A stretch of 64,000 nt of DNA from the NCBI RefSeq assembly GCF_902459615.1, contig NZ_CABPSA010000001.1, positions 186,001 to 250,000 on the forward strand, in the 5' to 3' direction. This stretch comes from Pandoraea commovens. Its GTDB lineage: Bacteria; Pseudomonadota; Gammaproteobacteria; Burkholderiales; Burkholderiaceae. Positions 9,657-18,464 of this stretch are shown here, in pieces (positions within the stretch are counted from its first letter, which is position 1; the number at the start of each line of letters is the position of its first letter). Position numbers and translations under genes: made by a program. The notes beneath the pieces were generated by a model. That model was not told the origin of the DNA. It saw only the letters and a list, made by a program, of their open reading frames with translations, and did no database searches.

Positions 9657-11325
9657 CCTGAGCGCGTTCCACTTTCTGCGGCCGCTCTGGTTGTGGCTGC
9701 TCGTGCCCGCTGTCCTGTTGCCGCTGGTCTGGCGACGGCGCAGCGACGTTCGCGCGCGTTGGCGCAAATTCATCGCGCCGGAACTGCTGGAGCATCTGCT
9801 TGTCGGCGACACGCGGACGTACCGCCTTCAGCCCGTGCATACGCTGGCCGTGCTGCTGGCTGTCGGCGCGGTGGCTGCGGCGGGCCCGACGTGGGAGCAG
9901 GTACGGCCACCGTTCAGTCAGGACAAGGCCCCGATGGTCATCGCGCTCGCCCTGAACCGTTCGATGGACGCCACCGACGTGCCGCCCACGCGGCTGGAAC
10001 GCGCAAAGGCGAAGGTGCTGGATATCGCGCGCTCACGCAAAGGCGCACGCACGGGGCTCGTCGTCTACGCCGGAACGTCGCACCTGGTCGTGCCGCCGAC
10101 GGAAGACCCTGCGATGCTCGAACTCTACGTGCCTGCTCTGGCCACAGGCCTGATGCCCAAGGACGGCAAGCGCATGGGTCTGGCCCTCGACGTGGCTGAG
10201 CGACTGCTCTCACACGACGCGGCGGCTGGCACCGTCGTGTTCATCGGGGACGGCTTCGATGCGGCGTCGCGCGAGGCGTTCGTCGCACGGGCGAAAGCCT
10301 CGAAGCAGCAACTGCTATGGCTCGCGGCGGGCACGTCGAAGGGCGGAACCGTGCGTAACGCCGACGGCACGGTGGCCACCGATGCGAGCGGAGTACCGGT
10401 GACCGCCGGATTCGATGCCGATGGGATCCGCAAACTGGCGAGCGACGCGGGCATACCGCTGGCGAGCTTGCGAGCGGATGCAGACGACGTAGTCTGGGTG
10501 CAGCGCCGCGCGCAGACCTATCTCGCGGAGATGGACGAAGCACATCGCGAAGCGCGCTGGCAGGAGAGCGGGTTCTGGCTGATCGTCCCTGTGCTGTTGC
10601 TCGTTTTGCTGTCGTTTCGTCGCGGCTGGACGGTGAAATGGTTGCCTGTCGTGGTGCTTTCGCTGGCGTTTGCTGCAACGCCGGATGTCGTTCGCGCCGC
10701 CGATGCAGCGCCGCAACACGACGGCTGGCGATGGATCGACGCCTTCGCAACGCGCGATCAGCAGGGCCGCTGGTATTACGAGCGAGGCGACTTCGCGACG
10801 GCGGCTGCGCGCTTCGAGGACCCGATGTGGAAAGGTCGCGCCCAATACGCCGCTAAGGACTATGGCGATGCGCTCGCCACGTTCTCGCAGATATTCACAC
10901 AGCAAAAAAGCGAGACAGCCGCGTTCTACATGGGCAACTCGCTGGCGCATCTGGGCGACTACGAAGGCGCGATCAAGGCCTACCACATCGCGTTGAAGCT
11001 GCATCCCGGCTGGGCGGAAGCGACGGCGAACATCGCACTGATGAAAGACCTGCTCAAGGCCGACGAGCAGACGGAGGATGCGCACCAGCAGCCATCTCAG
11101 GGGCAGGACAAGGAAGATACGAAGAAGGGGCGGGGTGCGCAGCAGGCGGTGGTGTCGATGGCACCGACGGAGGACGTCTGGATGCGAGGACTCAACACGT
11201 CGCCCGCGATGTTTCTGCGTCAGCGCTTCGAGCAGGAGGCCGCGACGCCGTCGCTTCCAACAGCTAAGCCCGTGGTGCCCGGGGCGTCTGCACCGGTCGA
11301 TGGTGCAAAGGCGGGCGCACCATGA
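9646..11325 (+). CDS. VWA domain fused to TPR (BatB/BatC-like), degenerate MIDAS
   Basis: A 559-residue protein: N-terminal membrane helices, a VWA domain (about 90-290), a further membrane segment, then a TPR pair in FYMGNSLAHLGDYEGAIKAYHIALKLHP and a Glu/Gln-rich tail. This matches a BatB-BatC fusion. In the VWA domain the metal site reads ALALNRSMDATDV, where DxSxS would be expected, so the first Asp and the first Ser are replaced. It is translationally coupled to both neighbours (11 nt overlap; ATGA downstream). It may act as a scaffold and not bind ligand through metal. Confidence 0.85.
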   Translation: MEIDLSAFHFLRPLWLWLLVPAVLLPLVWRRRSDVRARWRKFIAPELLEHLLVGDTRTYRLQPVHTLAVLLAVGAVAAAGPTWEQVRPPFSQDKAPMVIALALNRSMDATDVPPTRLERAKAKVLDIARSRKGARTGLVVYAGTSHLVVPPTEDPAMLELYVPALATGLMPKDGKRMGLALDVAERLLSHDAAAGTVVFIGDGFDAASREAFVARAKASKQQLLWLAAGTSKGGTVRNADGTVATDASGVPVTAGFDADGIRKLASDAGIPLASLRADADDVVWVQRRAQTYLAEMDEAHREARWQESGFWLIVPVLLLVLLSFRRGWTVKWLPVVVLSLAFAATPDVVRAADAAPQHDGWRWIDAFATRDQQGRWYYERGDFATAAARFEDPMWKGRAQYAAKDYGDALATFSQIFTQQKSETAAFYMGNSLAHLGDYEGAIKAYHIALKLHPGWAEATANIALMKDLLKADEQTEDAHQQPSQGQDKEDTKKGRGAQQAVVSMAPTEDVWMRGLNTSPAMFLRQRFEQEAATPSLPTAKPVVPGASAPVDGAKAGAP

Positions 11326-12749
11326 CGAAGATCATGCAGCAGGTCATGCAGCGCCTGATGGCGCGGATCGTGAGGCCAGCCATCGGACGTTGGCTTTGCA
11401 CGGCGTGCCTCGCCGTCAGCGCGGCGTTCGCGCCGGGCGCGCACGCCGACGAACCGCCGAAGACGATGATTCGCGCGCATCTCGAACCGGTGGGCAACGT
11501 GGTCGCGGGCACGCAAGTGAAACTCGTCGTCGACATTCTGACGACCACGTGGCTGACCGACGCCCCCGACTGGCCGTTGTTCGACATGCCGGGTGCCATC
11601 GTCACATTGCCGGACGAACAGGCGCGCAACCTCAGCGAGACGATCGGCGATGAGCGTTGGTTCGGCGTGAGCCGTGCGTATCGCATCGCACCGCAGGCGG
11701 GGCAGCGATACACCGTGCCGTCGTTCGTGATCCATGTGCTTCCGGGTGGGGCAACGGGGCCGGTCGCGCTCCACACGCCATCGCTTTCCTTCGTCGCTAC
11801 GGTGCCGCCGGGCGCGCAGGGCATGGCCGTGTTCTTCCCGACGAGCGGCCTGAGCGTCAGCCAGAAGATCGAGCCGTCGCCGTCGCATCTTCAGGTGGGT
11901 GACACCATCACCCGCACCATTACCCAGCGGGCAACGGCGACTGAAGCGATCCTGATTCCGCCCGCGCCGTTGGCGGACGTAGACGGTCTCCAGCGCTACA
12001 TGCGTCCTGCGCAGACGGCTGACGACCTGCAAGGCGGCCGCGGTCTCGTCGCCGGGGTGCGTACGGACTCGGCGATGTACGTCGTCAACCGGTCGGGCCA
12101 CATTGAGCTACCGGCCATCGAGATCGAATGGTGGAACACCTCGGCGCAGCGGCGCGAGCACGTCTCGTTGCCCGCGATTTCCCTGAGCGCCCGGGGTGCC
12201 CATGAAACGCCGCTGTTCGAGATTCCGGTCGATGCCGTCGGCCGTGCGGCGCATCGCGTGATCGTGCTGGATCGCTCCGACTTGTGGTTCGCAGGGGCGG
12301 GCCTCGCACTCGTGCTTGCGCTTGTGTGGATCGGCCCCCGGCTGCTGGGCACCGCACGCCGTGCGCGGCAACGCGTTGCCCTCTGGCGTCGGACGATGAC
12401 GACGGGCGAACCACACGCGTGGCGGCAGTTGATGCGCGCTATGCGAGGCGCGTCATGGCCCGCGTTCGTGGGGGCGCTGTACGCCTGGCTGGATCGGCAG
12501 GCGGATGCGCCGGGCGGGCTGACGCTGGAGGGATCTCAGGACATGGAGGCGCTTCGTAGCGCGGTGTATGCGCGGTATGCACCCGGCGCGTCGCACGAGG
12601 CCTCCGTCGATCCGCAGCTCGCGCAGCGCTTGAAAGTCGTCCGTGCCCAAATGATTCGCGCGTCGCGGCAGTCGTCCCAGTCAGACGATCTGCCGCCGTT
12701 GTACGCCCCGGTGCCGCAGCACCGCCCCAGCCGTCGCTCTCCCAATTGA
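11322..12749 (+). CDS. batD: BatD-like membrane protein
   Basis: A 475-residue protein with a signal peptide ending near FAPGAHA, a large beta-rich periplasmic region (two immunoglobulin-like repeats judged from TQVKLVVDILTTT and HLQVGDTITRTITQRATA), a membrane helix LWFAGAGLALVLALVWIGP at about 310-330, and a basic cytosolic tail. Topology, size and position as the last gene of a VWA operon fit BatD. The ATG overlaps the upstream stop (ATGA). Confidence 0.8.
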   Translation: MTKIMQQVMQRLMARIVRPAIGRWLCTACLAVSAAFAPGAHADEPPKTMIRAHLEPVGNVVAGTQVKLVVDILTTTWLTDAPDWPLFDMPGAIVTLPDEQARNLSETIGDERWFGVSRAYRIAPQAGQRYTVPSFVIHVLPGGATGPVALHTPSLSFVATVPPGAQGMAVFFPTSGLSVSQKIEPSPSHLQVGDTITRTITQRATATEAILIPPAPLADVDGLQRYMRPAQTADDLQGGRGLVAGVRTDSAMYVVNRSGHIELPAIEIEWWNTSAQRREHVSLPAISLSARGAHETPLFEIPVDAVGRAAHRVIVLDRSDLWFAGAGLALVLALVWIGPRLLGTARRARQRVALWRRTMTTGEPHAWRQLMRAMRGASWPAFVGALYAWLDRQADAPGGLTLEGSQDMEALRSAVYARYAPGASHEASVDPQLAQRLKVVRAQMIRASRQSSQSDDLPPLYAPVPQHRPSRRSPN

Positions 12750-12761
12750 CGAGGAGCTCCG

Positions 12762-13415
12762 ATGCCACGTTCTTCCCCCCATTTCGACGACGTCACGCTG
12801 GGCGTACTTCACGCGGCCGCCCGACGGGCCAACGCAGCGCATCGCGAGTCGAACACGGCATTTCTCGACCAGTTCATTCGCGACGCCACCGGCGCGACGC
12901 ATCGCCTGCACAGCGCACAAACTTACTTGCGCGTATTGGCGGGCGCGGGCATCGAACGCTTGCCCAGCGCGGGCACCGTGCAGCGGGCGATTACGCGGGC
13001 ACGGCTCGGGGTGAGCGGCATTCCACCGGCGGGCGATGCGATGCATCCCGGCATGCGTGCCGCAGAACAGCAGACGCTGGCGCAGCACGTCGCGCGTGTC
13101 ATGGCGCTGCTCAGCCCGGACGACAGCGGACGCCCGGCGATCGATCCGCCTGCGGATGCGCCGTTCGACGCGATGGATGCTTACCGGCGGTTGCAGCGTC
13201 TGGAAGGGGAAAATCGTGCATTGCGCGTGCGCGCAGAAGAACTCACCGCCATGCTGATGGCGGCGCGTGTGGCGTTAGCCGAAGCGCTCAGCCATCACGG
13301 GCATCGCGAACGAGGGGGGGACGGGATTCGCGGGCGCATGTCCGAGGCGCCCGGTGCCGAAACGCCGGGCGCAAGGGATAAGCCGGACAAGCCGGGTAGG
13401 TCGCGTTACGACTGA
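12762..13415 (+). CDS. Hypothetical helical protein downstream of the Bat-type operon
   Basis: A 217-residue protein not recognised. GAGGAG lies 8 nt before the ATG and it follows the BatD stop by 12 nt, so it is likely the operon's last gene. It is Ala/Arg-rich and mostly helical; RRLQRLEGENRALRVRAEELTAMLMAAR looks like a short coiled coil. The N-terminal half (FDDVTLGVLHAAARRANAAH, TAFLDQFIRDATGATHRLHSAQ) could be a helix-turn-helix-like bundle. Its last 10 nt overlap the convergent MORN gene. Confidence 0.6.
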   Translation: MPRSSPHFDDVTLGVLHAAARRANAAHRESNTAFLDQFIRDATGATHRLHSAQTYLRVLAGAGIERLPSAGTVQRAITRARLGVSGIPPAGDAMHPGMRAAEQQTLAQHVARVMALLSPDDSGRPAIDPPADAPFDAMDAYRRLQRLEGENRALRVRAEELTAMLMAARVALAEALSHHGHRERGGDGIRGRMSEAPGAETPGARDKPDKPGRSRYD

Positions 13416-14755
13416 CCCGGCGGCAGGTAGCACGTGCCGGTGAAGCGTGTGCCGTTCCATTGAATCTTGAGCGGCATGGCGGGCTCCTTGCACGAAAGCA
13501 TTTGCAACTCGCCGAACCGGTCGGCATGCAGCGACGATTGCTGCCCCGGATTCAGGCCGTACATGCCGGAGTATTGCTTCTCGCACTGCGCAGTATCGCT
13601 TTCCCCCTTCAGGCTGGTCACGCACCAGGCGGTGTTCACGATATAGCCGCACTTGTTGACGATACCGGTCTCGTAGTCGTACCAACCGCCCCAGCCGGAT
13701 GCGCCACGCTTGATGCGCACCTGCTCCATGCAGCCTTGGACGGGCTCGGTGGCCTTGCGTCCGGCGAACGGATCGTTGGACGAGTTACGTCCGCTTCCTG
13801 ATCCCACGCTTCCGACGCTGCCATTGCCAGCCGACGCCATCGTCGAGACGGGCTGTGCCATCGGCATCGTGCCGCCGCCGGACGACCCTGTTCCCGAGGC
13901 CGCTTGCAGGGCGGTGGCGGCAGCCTGATATTGCGCGGCATTGCGTCCGCCGCCGCTGGCGACGCCTTGTGCAGCCGCGCCCAGCAGGCCAACGACGAAC
14001 GAAAACACGCCTGAGCCGCTATCTGCCGACGCCACCTTGGTTCGCACACCGTTGGAGTACGTCGCGATGATCGTACCGTCCGCCTTGCTATCGGTACCTT
14101 CGACGATCTTGCTGTTGACGAACTGGCCCGCGCGAATCGAACCGTCTTGCGCGAAGACGATCACGCCGTTGCCGCTGAACTGGTTGTTCAGCCATCCGCC
14201 GCGATAGGTGTTGCCGTTGGGTTCCAACTGGTAGCCTTCGCCGGTCATATCGCTGTCGATGAAGTCGCCTTCGTAGCGTTTGCCGCTGGCCCAGATGTAG
14301 ACGCCCTTGCCGGTGCGCTTGCCTGCGATGAAGTCGCCATCGTAGGCGTCGCCGTTGGGCCAGTAGTACTTCGCTTTGCCGGTGCGTCCGTCGGCGGCGA
14401 ACGGTCCTTCGTAGCGGTCGCCGGATGCCCATGTGTAGACGCCGATACCCCCGCGTTTGCCATTGACCATCGTGCCTTCGAAGCGGGCCGAAAAGACACC
14501 GTTACGGCTCCATTCCTGGACCCCGGGGCCATCGGCGATACCACTCTTGTTGCAAGGCCCGGTCCAGGTGGATGTCCACTCCGGACGCTCTTCCGGCTTG
14601 GCGTCCGACCAGACCTTGCAATGGTTTGGACCTTCCGCCTGAATGAACGCGCCTTCTTCGGCGTGTGCAATGCCGACGATGGCAAATAGCCCGACTGCGC
14701 TTGCGGCAGTCAAGGCGAGTTTTGCGCGATAGGCCCGCTTGCTTAAATGTGCCAT
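13406..14755 (-). CDS. Secreted MORN-repeat protein
   Basis: A 449-residue protein with a signal peptide (LALTAASAVGLFAIVGIAHA). About six MORN repeats run from residue 60 to 220, for example YEGPFAADGRTGKAKYYWPN, YDGDFIAGKRTGKGVYIWAS and YRGGWLNNQFSGNGVIVFA. A Gly/Ser-rich linker follows, then a Cys-containing C-terminal domain (CMEQVRIKRG, CGYIVNTAWCVTSLKG, CKEPAMPLKIQWNG). MORN repeats usually bind membranes or proteins. GGGG upstream supports the ATG at 14755. Single gene, divergent from the DUF1311 gene. Function unknown. Confidence 0.85.
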   Translation of the reverse strand: MAHLSKRAYRAKLALTAASAVGLFAIVGIAHAEEGAFIQAEGPNHCKVWSDAKPEERPEWTSTWTGPCNKSGIADGPGVQEWSRNGVFSARFEGTMVNGKRGGIGVYTWASGDRYEGPFAADGRTGKAKYYWPNGDAYDGDFIAGKRTGKGVYIWASGKRYEGDFIDSDMTGEGYQLEPNGNTYRGGWLNNQFSGNGVIVFAQDGSIRAGQFVNSKIVEGTDSKADGTIIATYSNGVRTKVASADSGSGVFSFVVGLLGAAAQGVASGGGRNAAQYQAAATALQAASGTGSSGGGTMPMAQPVSTMASAGNGSVGSVGSGSGRNSSNDPFAGRKATEPVQGCMEQVRIKRGASGWGGWYDYETGIVNKCGYIVNTAWCVTSLKGESDTAQCEKQYSGMYGLNPGQQSSLHADRFGELQMLSCKEPAMPLKIQWNGTRFTGTCYLPPGQS

Positions 14756-14906
14756 ATTTTCCCCCTGCGTTTTGTGGTGCTGTTTTGACAGGAGAATAGT
14801 CGTGGGCGAGGGCTCGACGCATCCACCATTTGGGGGATGCTTGATTTTTTATGGTGTACGCGCTTGAATCCGCTCATCCGATATTCTTAACGGACCGACG
14901 ACCGAT

Positions 14907-15647
14907 ATGGTGAATCGCTTGCTGCTGTGCGGCCTGCCTGCGCTGGCCATCTGCCTGACGTGTGCCGCCGGGGCTGCCGATGCGCCAGCTTCCGGCGCTG
15001 TGGTGGACATCGATCAAACGCTCACGAGATGCCTTGCCGACCCGGAGAAACAGTCGACCGGCGGGCAGGACGAGTGCATCGTGGATGCCACCCACGCCTG
15101 GGACGTCCGTCTGAATGCGACCTATCAATCGCTGCGTGATGCGTTGCCGGAATCGGCTCGTCCGGCGTTGCTCGCGGCGCAGCGTGCCTGGCTTGCGAGT
15201 CGGGACGCGGATCTGAAGCTCATCGCCGCCGTCTATGCCACTGTGCACGGCACGATGTACGCTCCGGCGAACGCCAACGACGTGATGCTGCTGACACAAC
15301 GTCGGGCGCAGACGCTCGCCCGTTATCGCGGCGACGTCTCGTCGGCCGCGTCTGAGGGCTCACTCCCAGCGTCCGTGAAGGTGGCGGGTCATGCCCAATC
15401 TGCCGAGGTCGATCGCTGGGGCCGTCGAATGGCGCGGAGACTACCGTCGGCGTCACGCGGTATCGTGCGGACGTCTAACGAGAAGTGGCGCGACTTTACG
15501 TCTGCCGAGAAGGGGTTGATTGCCGCCGTGTGCCCGTCGGACGGCAATCCGAATGCGCAGGTCTGCCGCAACGCGCAGGCGGCGAGAGAGACGACCGCCC
15601 GCGTGCAATGGCTCAAAGGGCTCGATGGGATGATCGGTGCTGACTGA
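14907..15647 (+). CDS. Exported DUF1311 / LprI-like protein
   Basis: A 246-residue protein with a signal peptide ending LTCAAGAADA. The DUF1311 core is visible: CLADPEKQSTGGQDECIVDATHAWDVRLNATYQSLR followed by LLAAQRAWLASRDADL. The C-terminal half repeats a similar lysozyme-inhibitor-like pattern (WRDFTSAEKGLIAAVCPSDG). LprI-type domains inhibit lysozyme in mycobacteria; in proteobacteria the role is mostly untested. Faces the two-TM hypothetical gene tail to tail. Confidence 0.75.
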   Translation: MVNRLLLCGLPALAICLTCAAGAADAPASGAVVDIDQTLTRCLADPEKQSTGGQDECIVDATHAWDVRLNATYQSLRDALPESARPALLAAQRAWLASRDADLKLIAAVYATVHGTMYAPANANDVMLLTQRRAQTLARYRGDVSSAASEGSLPASVKVAGHAQSAEVDRWGRRMARRLPSASRGIVRTSNEKWRDFTSAEKGLIAAVCPSDGNPNAQVCRNAQAARETTARVQWLKGLDGMIGAD

Positions 15648-15691
15648 TCTGTCCGGACAATTCGAACGCGGTGTTGTGCCGGTGTTGTGCG

Positions 15692-16570
15692 CTACTTGCG
15701 TCTGACGCGCACCAACAGCCAGGCCATGACGCCGGTGACAACGACCGTCGCGACAACCGCTTTCCAGACCGATCGCGTGACGACCCAGGTGCCGACAGCG
15801 ACCGCCGCAAACACCAGAATCGCCACCCATTCGAGCGCCTTGTCGAACGCGTTGGGATCCCGGTACTGATACCTCTCGACGGCAGGCGGACGCTCTGCTG
15901 CCGCCGCACGTGCACGTGGCGCACATGCCGGGAATGCGTCCACCAGCGACCGGCTTGGCCACGGGTTCACCTCGGCGCGCGGATTGCCGGTGCCGGTCGA
16001 ACGCCAGACGGCGTCGGTATCTGGGATACGCCGAAGGTCTTCGATTTCATCGGCAAGTGCGGCCTGGACGTGGGTGCCGTGATCCAGTGCCGCCACCTGT
16101 TCCAGCTCGGTGGTCATCCACTCGGTGGCGTCGGTCACGTCAGGCAGGCCGCCGGTGCGGATAAGGACGAAGCCGCCGTACGCGGTGCCGAGGTAGTCTA
16201 CGAAGGCATCGAAGATCGACCGGTAACGTTCGCCCAGCAGCTCGATCACGTGGTCGCGACGGCGGGCGGCGCGTTCAAGCGCCAGCGCTTTCGTCGTCAC
16301 CAGATAGGGGTACTTCGCATCCTTTTCCGCTTGTGTCGCGCCTTCCAGAAACTCTTCGATTTCTATGGCTTCGTCGTCCGGGTCGAACTCGTCGATAACG
16401 TAGGCAAAGTGAATGTCTTCGACGGAAAAGAGCATCCGCCAGAACAGCGGGAGATAGGCATTGGCTTCCAACGACGGGCCGTCGGCGGAGAAATACGTCT
16501 TCAATTCGCCCTTACGGCCCTCCGGCATGCGTGGCCACGGCGGACTCTCGAGAAAGACAGGATGTGACAT
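15692..16570 (-). CDS. Hypothetical protein with two C-terminal membrane helices
   Basis: A 292-residue protein, not assigned to a family. The N-terminal 200 residues are soluble and acidic (EEFLEGATQAEKDAKYPYLV; RYRSIFDAFVDYLGTAYGGFVLIRTGGLPDV). The C-terminus has two hydrophobic helices separated by a Trp/Val turn (WVAILVFAAVAVGTWVV and AVVATVVVTGVMAWLLV) and ends in a basic RVRRK tail. Start at 16570 is preferred (AGAAGG upstream); an ATG at 16603 adds 11 residues. Confidence 0.65.
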   Translation of the reverse strand: MSHPVFLESPPWPRMPEGRKGELKTYFSADGPSLEANAYLPLFWRMLFSVEDIHFAYVIDEFDPDDEAIEIEEFLEGATQAEKDAKYPYLVTTKALALERAARRRDHVIELLGERYRSIFDAFVDYLGTAYGGFVLIRTGGLPDVTDATEWMTTELEQVAALDHGTHVQAALADEIEDLRRIPDTDAVWRSTGTGNPRAEVNPWPSRSLVDAFPACAPRARAAAAERPPAVERYQYRDPNAFDKALEWVAILVFAAVAVGTWVVTRSVWKAVVATVVVTGVMAWLLVRVRRK

Positions 16571-16750
16571 TTCTTGAGCCTTCTGCTGAGTTGGTCGGTG
16601 CATCGGGAGGTGGCACGTCGGGCGCGTCTGTCCGAATCCCGCGAGCCGGGGAAATTCTGTCTGAAATGCCCGTGTTTGTCATCCATTTCAAGAACTGATG
16701 AATTTCCTTCGCTGATTACGCGGGGTTCATCGCAGGATGCTGAACATCGG

Positions 16751-16808
16751 TTGCAAATGCAATCGTTGGCTGGCATCATCGCGTTCGAATGAATTGCAAA
16801 TGCAATCG
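16751..16808. repeat. Two identical 15-bp dyad repeats upstream of the GST gene (likely operators)
   Basis: TTGCAAATGCAATCG occurs at 16751-16765 and again at 16794-16808, 43 bp apart start to start, about four helical turns. Each copy contains the dyad TTGCA-AA-TGCAA. The second copy ends 64 bp before the GST start. Dyads of this form, spaced in phase, are typical MarR or GntR-family operators, but no such regulator gene lies in the window. Confidence 0.6.
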
Positions 16809-16872
16809 ATTTGGGGCAATCACCTCACGAGCGTTTGCGCCTCCTGAACGACATCACGATTGGATCATCGCA

Positions 16873-17526
16873 ATGACAATTCAGCTCTATGGATTCTGGC
16901 GTTCGAACGCTGCGTTTCGCGTGAAGGTTGCGCTTGCCTTGAAGAAGCTCCCGTTTGAGGAGATCGAGGTCGACATTCTTGCGGGACGCCAATTCGACAC
17001 CGATTACGCGCACGTCAACGCCGAGCGCGTGGTGCCGACCTTGGTTCACGACGGCCATCGCGTCTTTCAGTCGATGGCGATCATGGAGTATCTGGACGAG
17101 GTGTATCCCGAACCGCGATTGATGCCGGAGGCAGCGCGTGAGCGCGCATATGTCCGTGCGGTCGCGCAGGTCCACGTAGCGGATTCACATCCGTTTGTCG
17201 TGCCGCGTGTTCGCAAGCATCTGGCGCAGACGTACGGCGTGGGCACCGACGCCATCGAGGCCTGGTGCGCGCATTGGGGGAGGGAAGGGCTGGCGACGTA
17301 CGAGCGAATGCTGATGACGCGCCCGGCCGCGCCGTTCGTCATCGGCGCGACGCCCACACTGGCGGACATCTGCATCGCCGGTCAGAAAATCATTGCCGAT
17401 CTGTATCAGGTCGACATGGACGAATTTCCCCGGGTGGCCGAATTGACGCAGCGCTGCTTCGAGATGCCGGAATTTGCCGAAGCGCATCCGTTCCGGCAAC
17501 CGGGGTATCGCGCGGTGGAGATTTAG
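16873..17526 (+). CDS. Glutathione S-transferase family protein (maleylacetoacetate isomerase-like)
   Basis: A 217-residue two-domain GST: thioredoxin-fold N-terminus (IQLYGFWRSNAAFRVKVALALKKLP, RVVPTLVHDG, QSMAIMEYLDE) and a helical C-terminus with the folding motif TPTLADICIAGQ. The length and overall layout fit zeta-class GSTs such as maleylacetoacetate isomerase. The usual SSxC catalytic start is replaced here by SNAA, so an isomerase call is not secure. Stop codons of this and the convergent methyltransferase gene overlap. Regulation by the duplicated dyads upstream is likely. Confidence 0.8.
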   Translation: MTIQLYGFWRSNAAFRVKVALALKKLPFEEIEVDILAGRQFDTDYAHVNAERVVPTLVHDGHRVFQSMAIMEYLDEVYPEPRLMPEAARERAYVRAVAQVHVADSHPFVVPRVRKHLAQTYGVGTDAIEAWCAHWGREGLATYERMLMTRPAAPFVIGATPTLADICIAGQKIIADLYQVDMDEFPRVAELTQRCFEMPEFAEAHPFRQPGYRAVEI

Positions 17527-18377
17527 GCTTCTGCGGTGGAGGCTGGCGCGTCGGTGGTGAAGAAACGTTCACGCATCTCTTCGAGTCCCAGCGACGCCAG
17601 CACGCTTTCCAGACGCTCGGCAGGCCGACGACGCGGCAGATCCTTGTACTGCGCGATGATCAGTTCGTTCTTCATCGAATGCTCCCAGCCGACCAGTTCG
17701 GTCACGTTGACCTGATAGCCATGGGCTTCGAGCTGGAGGCAGCGCAGCACGTTGGTGACCTGGCTGCCGAATTCGCGCGTGTGCAACGGGTGACGCCAGA
17801 TTTCCGTCAACGGATTGCCCGCCAGTTGCTGCCCCTTGTGTTTGCGCAGGACGGCGGCGACTTCGGCCTGACAGCAAGGCACGAGCACGATGTGACGGGC
17901 TTGCTTGGCGAGCGCAAAACGGATGGCGTCGTCCGTTGCGGTGTTGCAGGCATGGAGTGCGGTGACGACGTCGACCGTTTCGGGCAATGCCGGGGAGGTG
18001 ATCGAATCGGCGACGGACAGGTTCAGGAACGACATGCCCGGGAAGCCGAGGCGTTGCGCCAGCGCCGTGGAGGTCTTGACGAGTTCCTCACGAGTTTCGA
18101 TCCCGAAGATATGCGAATCGTCCGCCAGCGCTTTGAAGAACAGATCGTAGAGGATGAAGCCCAGATAGGACTTCCCGGCACCGTGATCGACGAGCGTGAC
18201 GCGACCGTTGTCGTTCTTGACCTCCTGGAGCAGCGGCTCGATGAACTGAAACAGGTGATAGACCTGCTTGAGCTTGCGTCGGCTGTCCTGATTCATCTTG
18301 CCGTCGCGCGTCAGGATATGGAGTTCCTTGAGCAGCTCGATGGACTGACCGGGACGGATTTCGTGGGTATTCGACAT
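17523..18377 (-). CDS. SAM-dependent methyltransferase (Methyltransf_32-like)
   Basis: A 284-residue class I methyltransferase. The SAM-binding loop is VTLVDHGAGKSYLGFILYDLF, acidic motif II is in HIFGIETREELV, and a later landmark is VVTALHACNTATDDAIRFAL, characteristic of the family that includes METTL25/GSTCD-like proteins. VLVPCCQAEVAAVL supplies a Cys pair. The substrate is unknown (RNA or protein are candidates). Free-standing gene. Confidence 0.75.
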   Translation of the reverse strand: MSNTHEIRPGQSIELLKELHILTRDGKMNQDSRRKLKQVYHLFQFIEPLLQEVKNDNGRVTLVDHGAGKSYLGFILYDLFFKALADDSHIFGIETREELVKTSTALAQRLGFPGMSFLNLSVADSITSPALPETVDVVTALHACNTATDDAIRFALAKQARHIVLVPCCQAEVAAVLRKHKGQQLAGNPLTEIWRHPLHTREFGSQVTNVLRCLQLEAHGYQVNVTELVGWEHSMKNELIIAQYKDLPRRRPAERLESVLASLGLEEMRERFFTTDAPASTAEA

Positions 18378-18464
18378 GGGAAACTGAATAAGCTGCGGGA
18401 GGCCACGCCTCCCGGAAACCGATAGTTTATCGAAAATGGGGGAAATGCTCCCGATGTGACCGAG

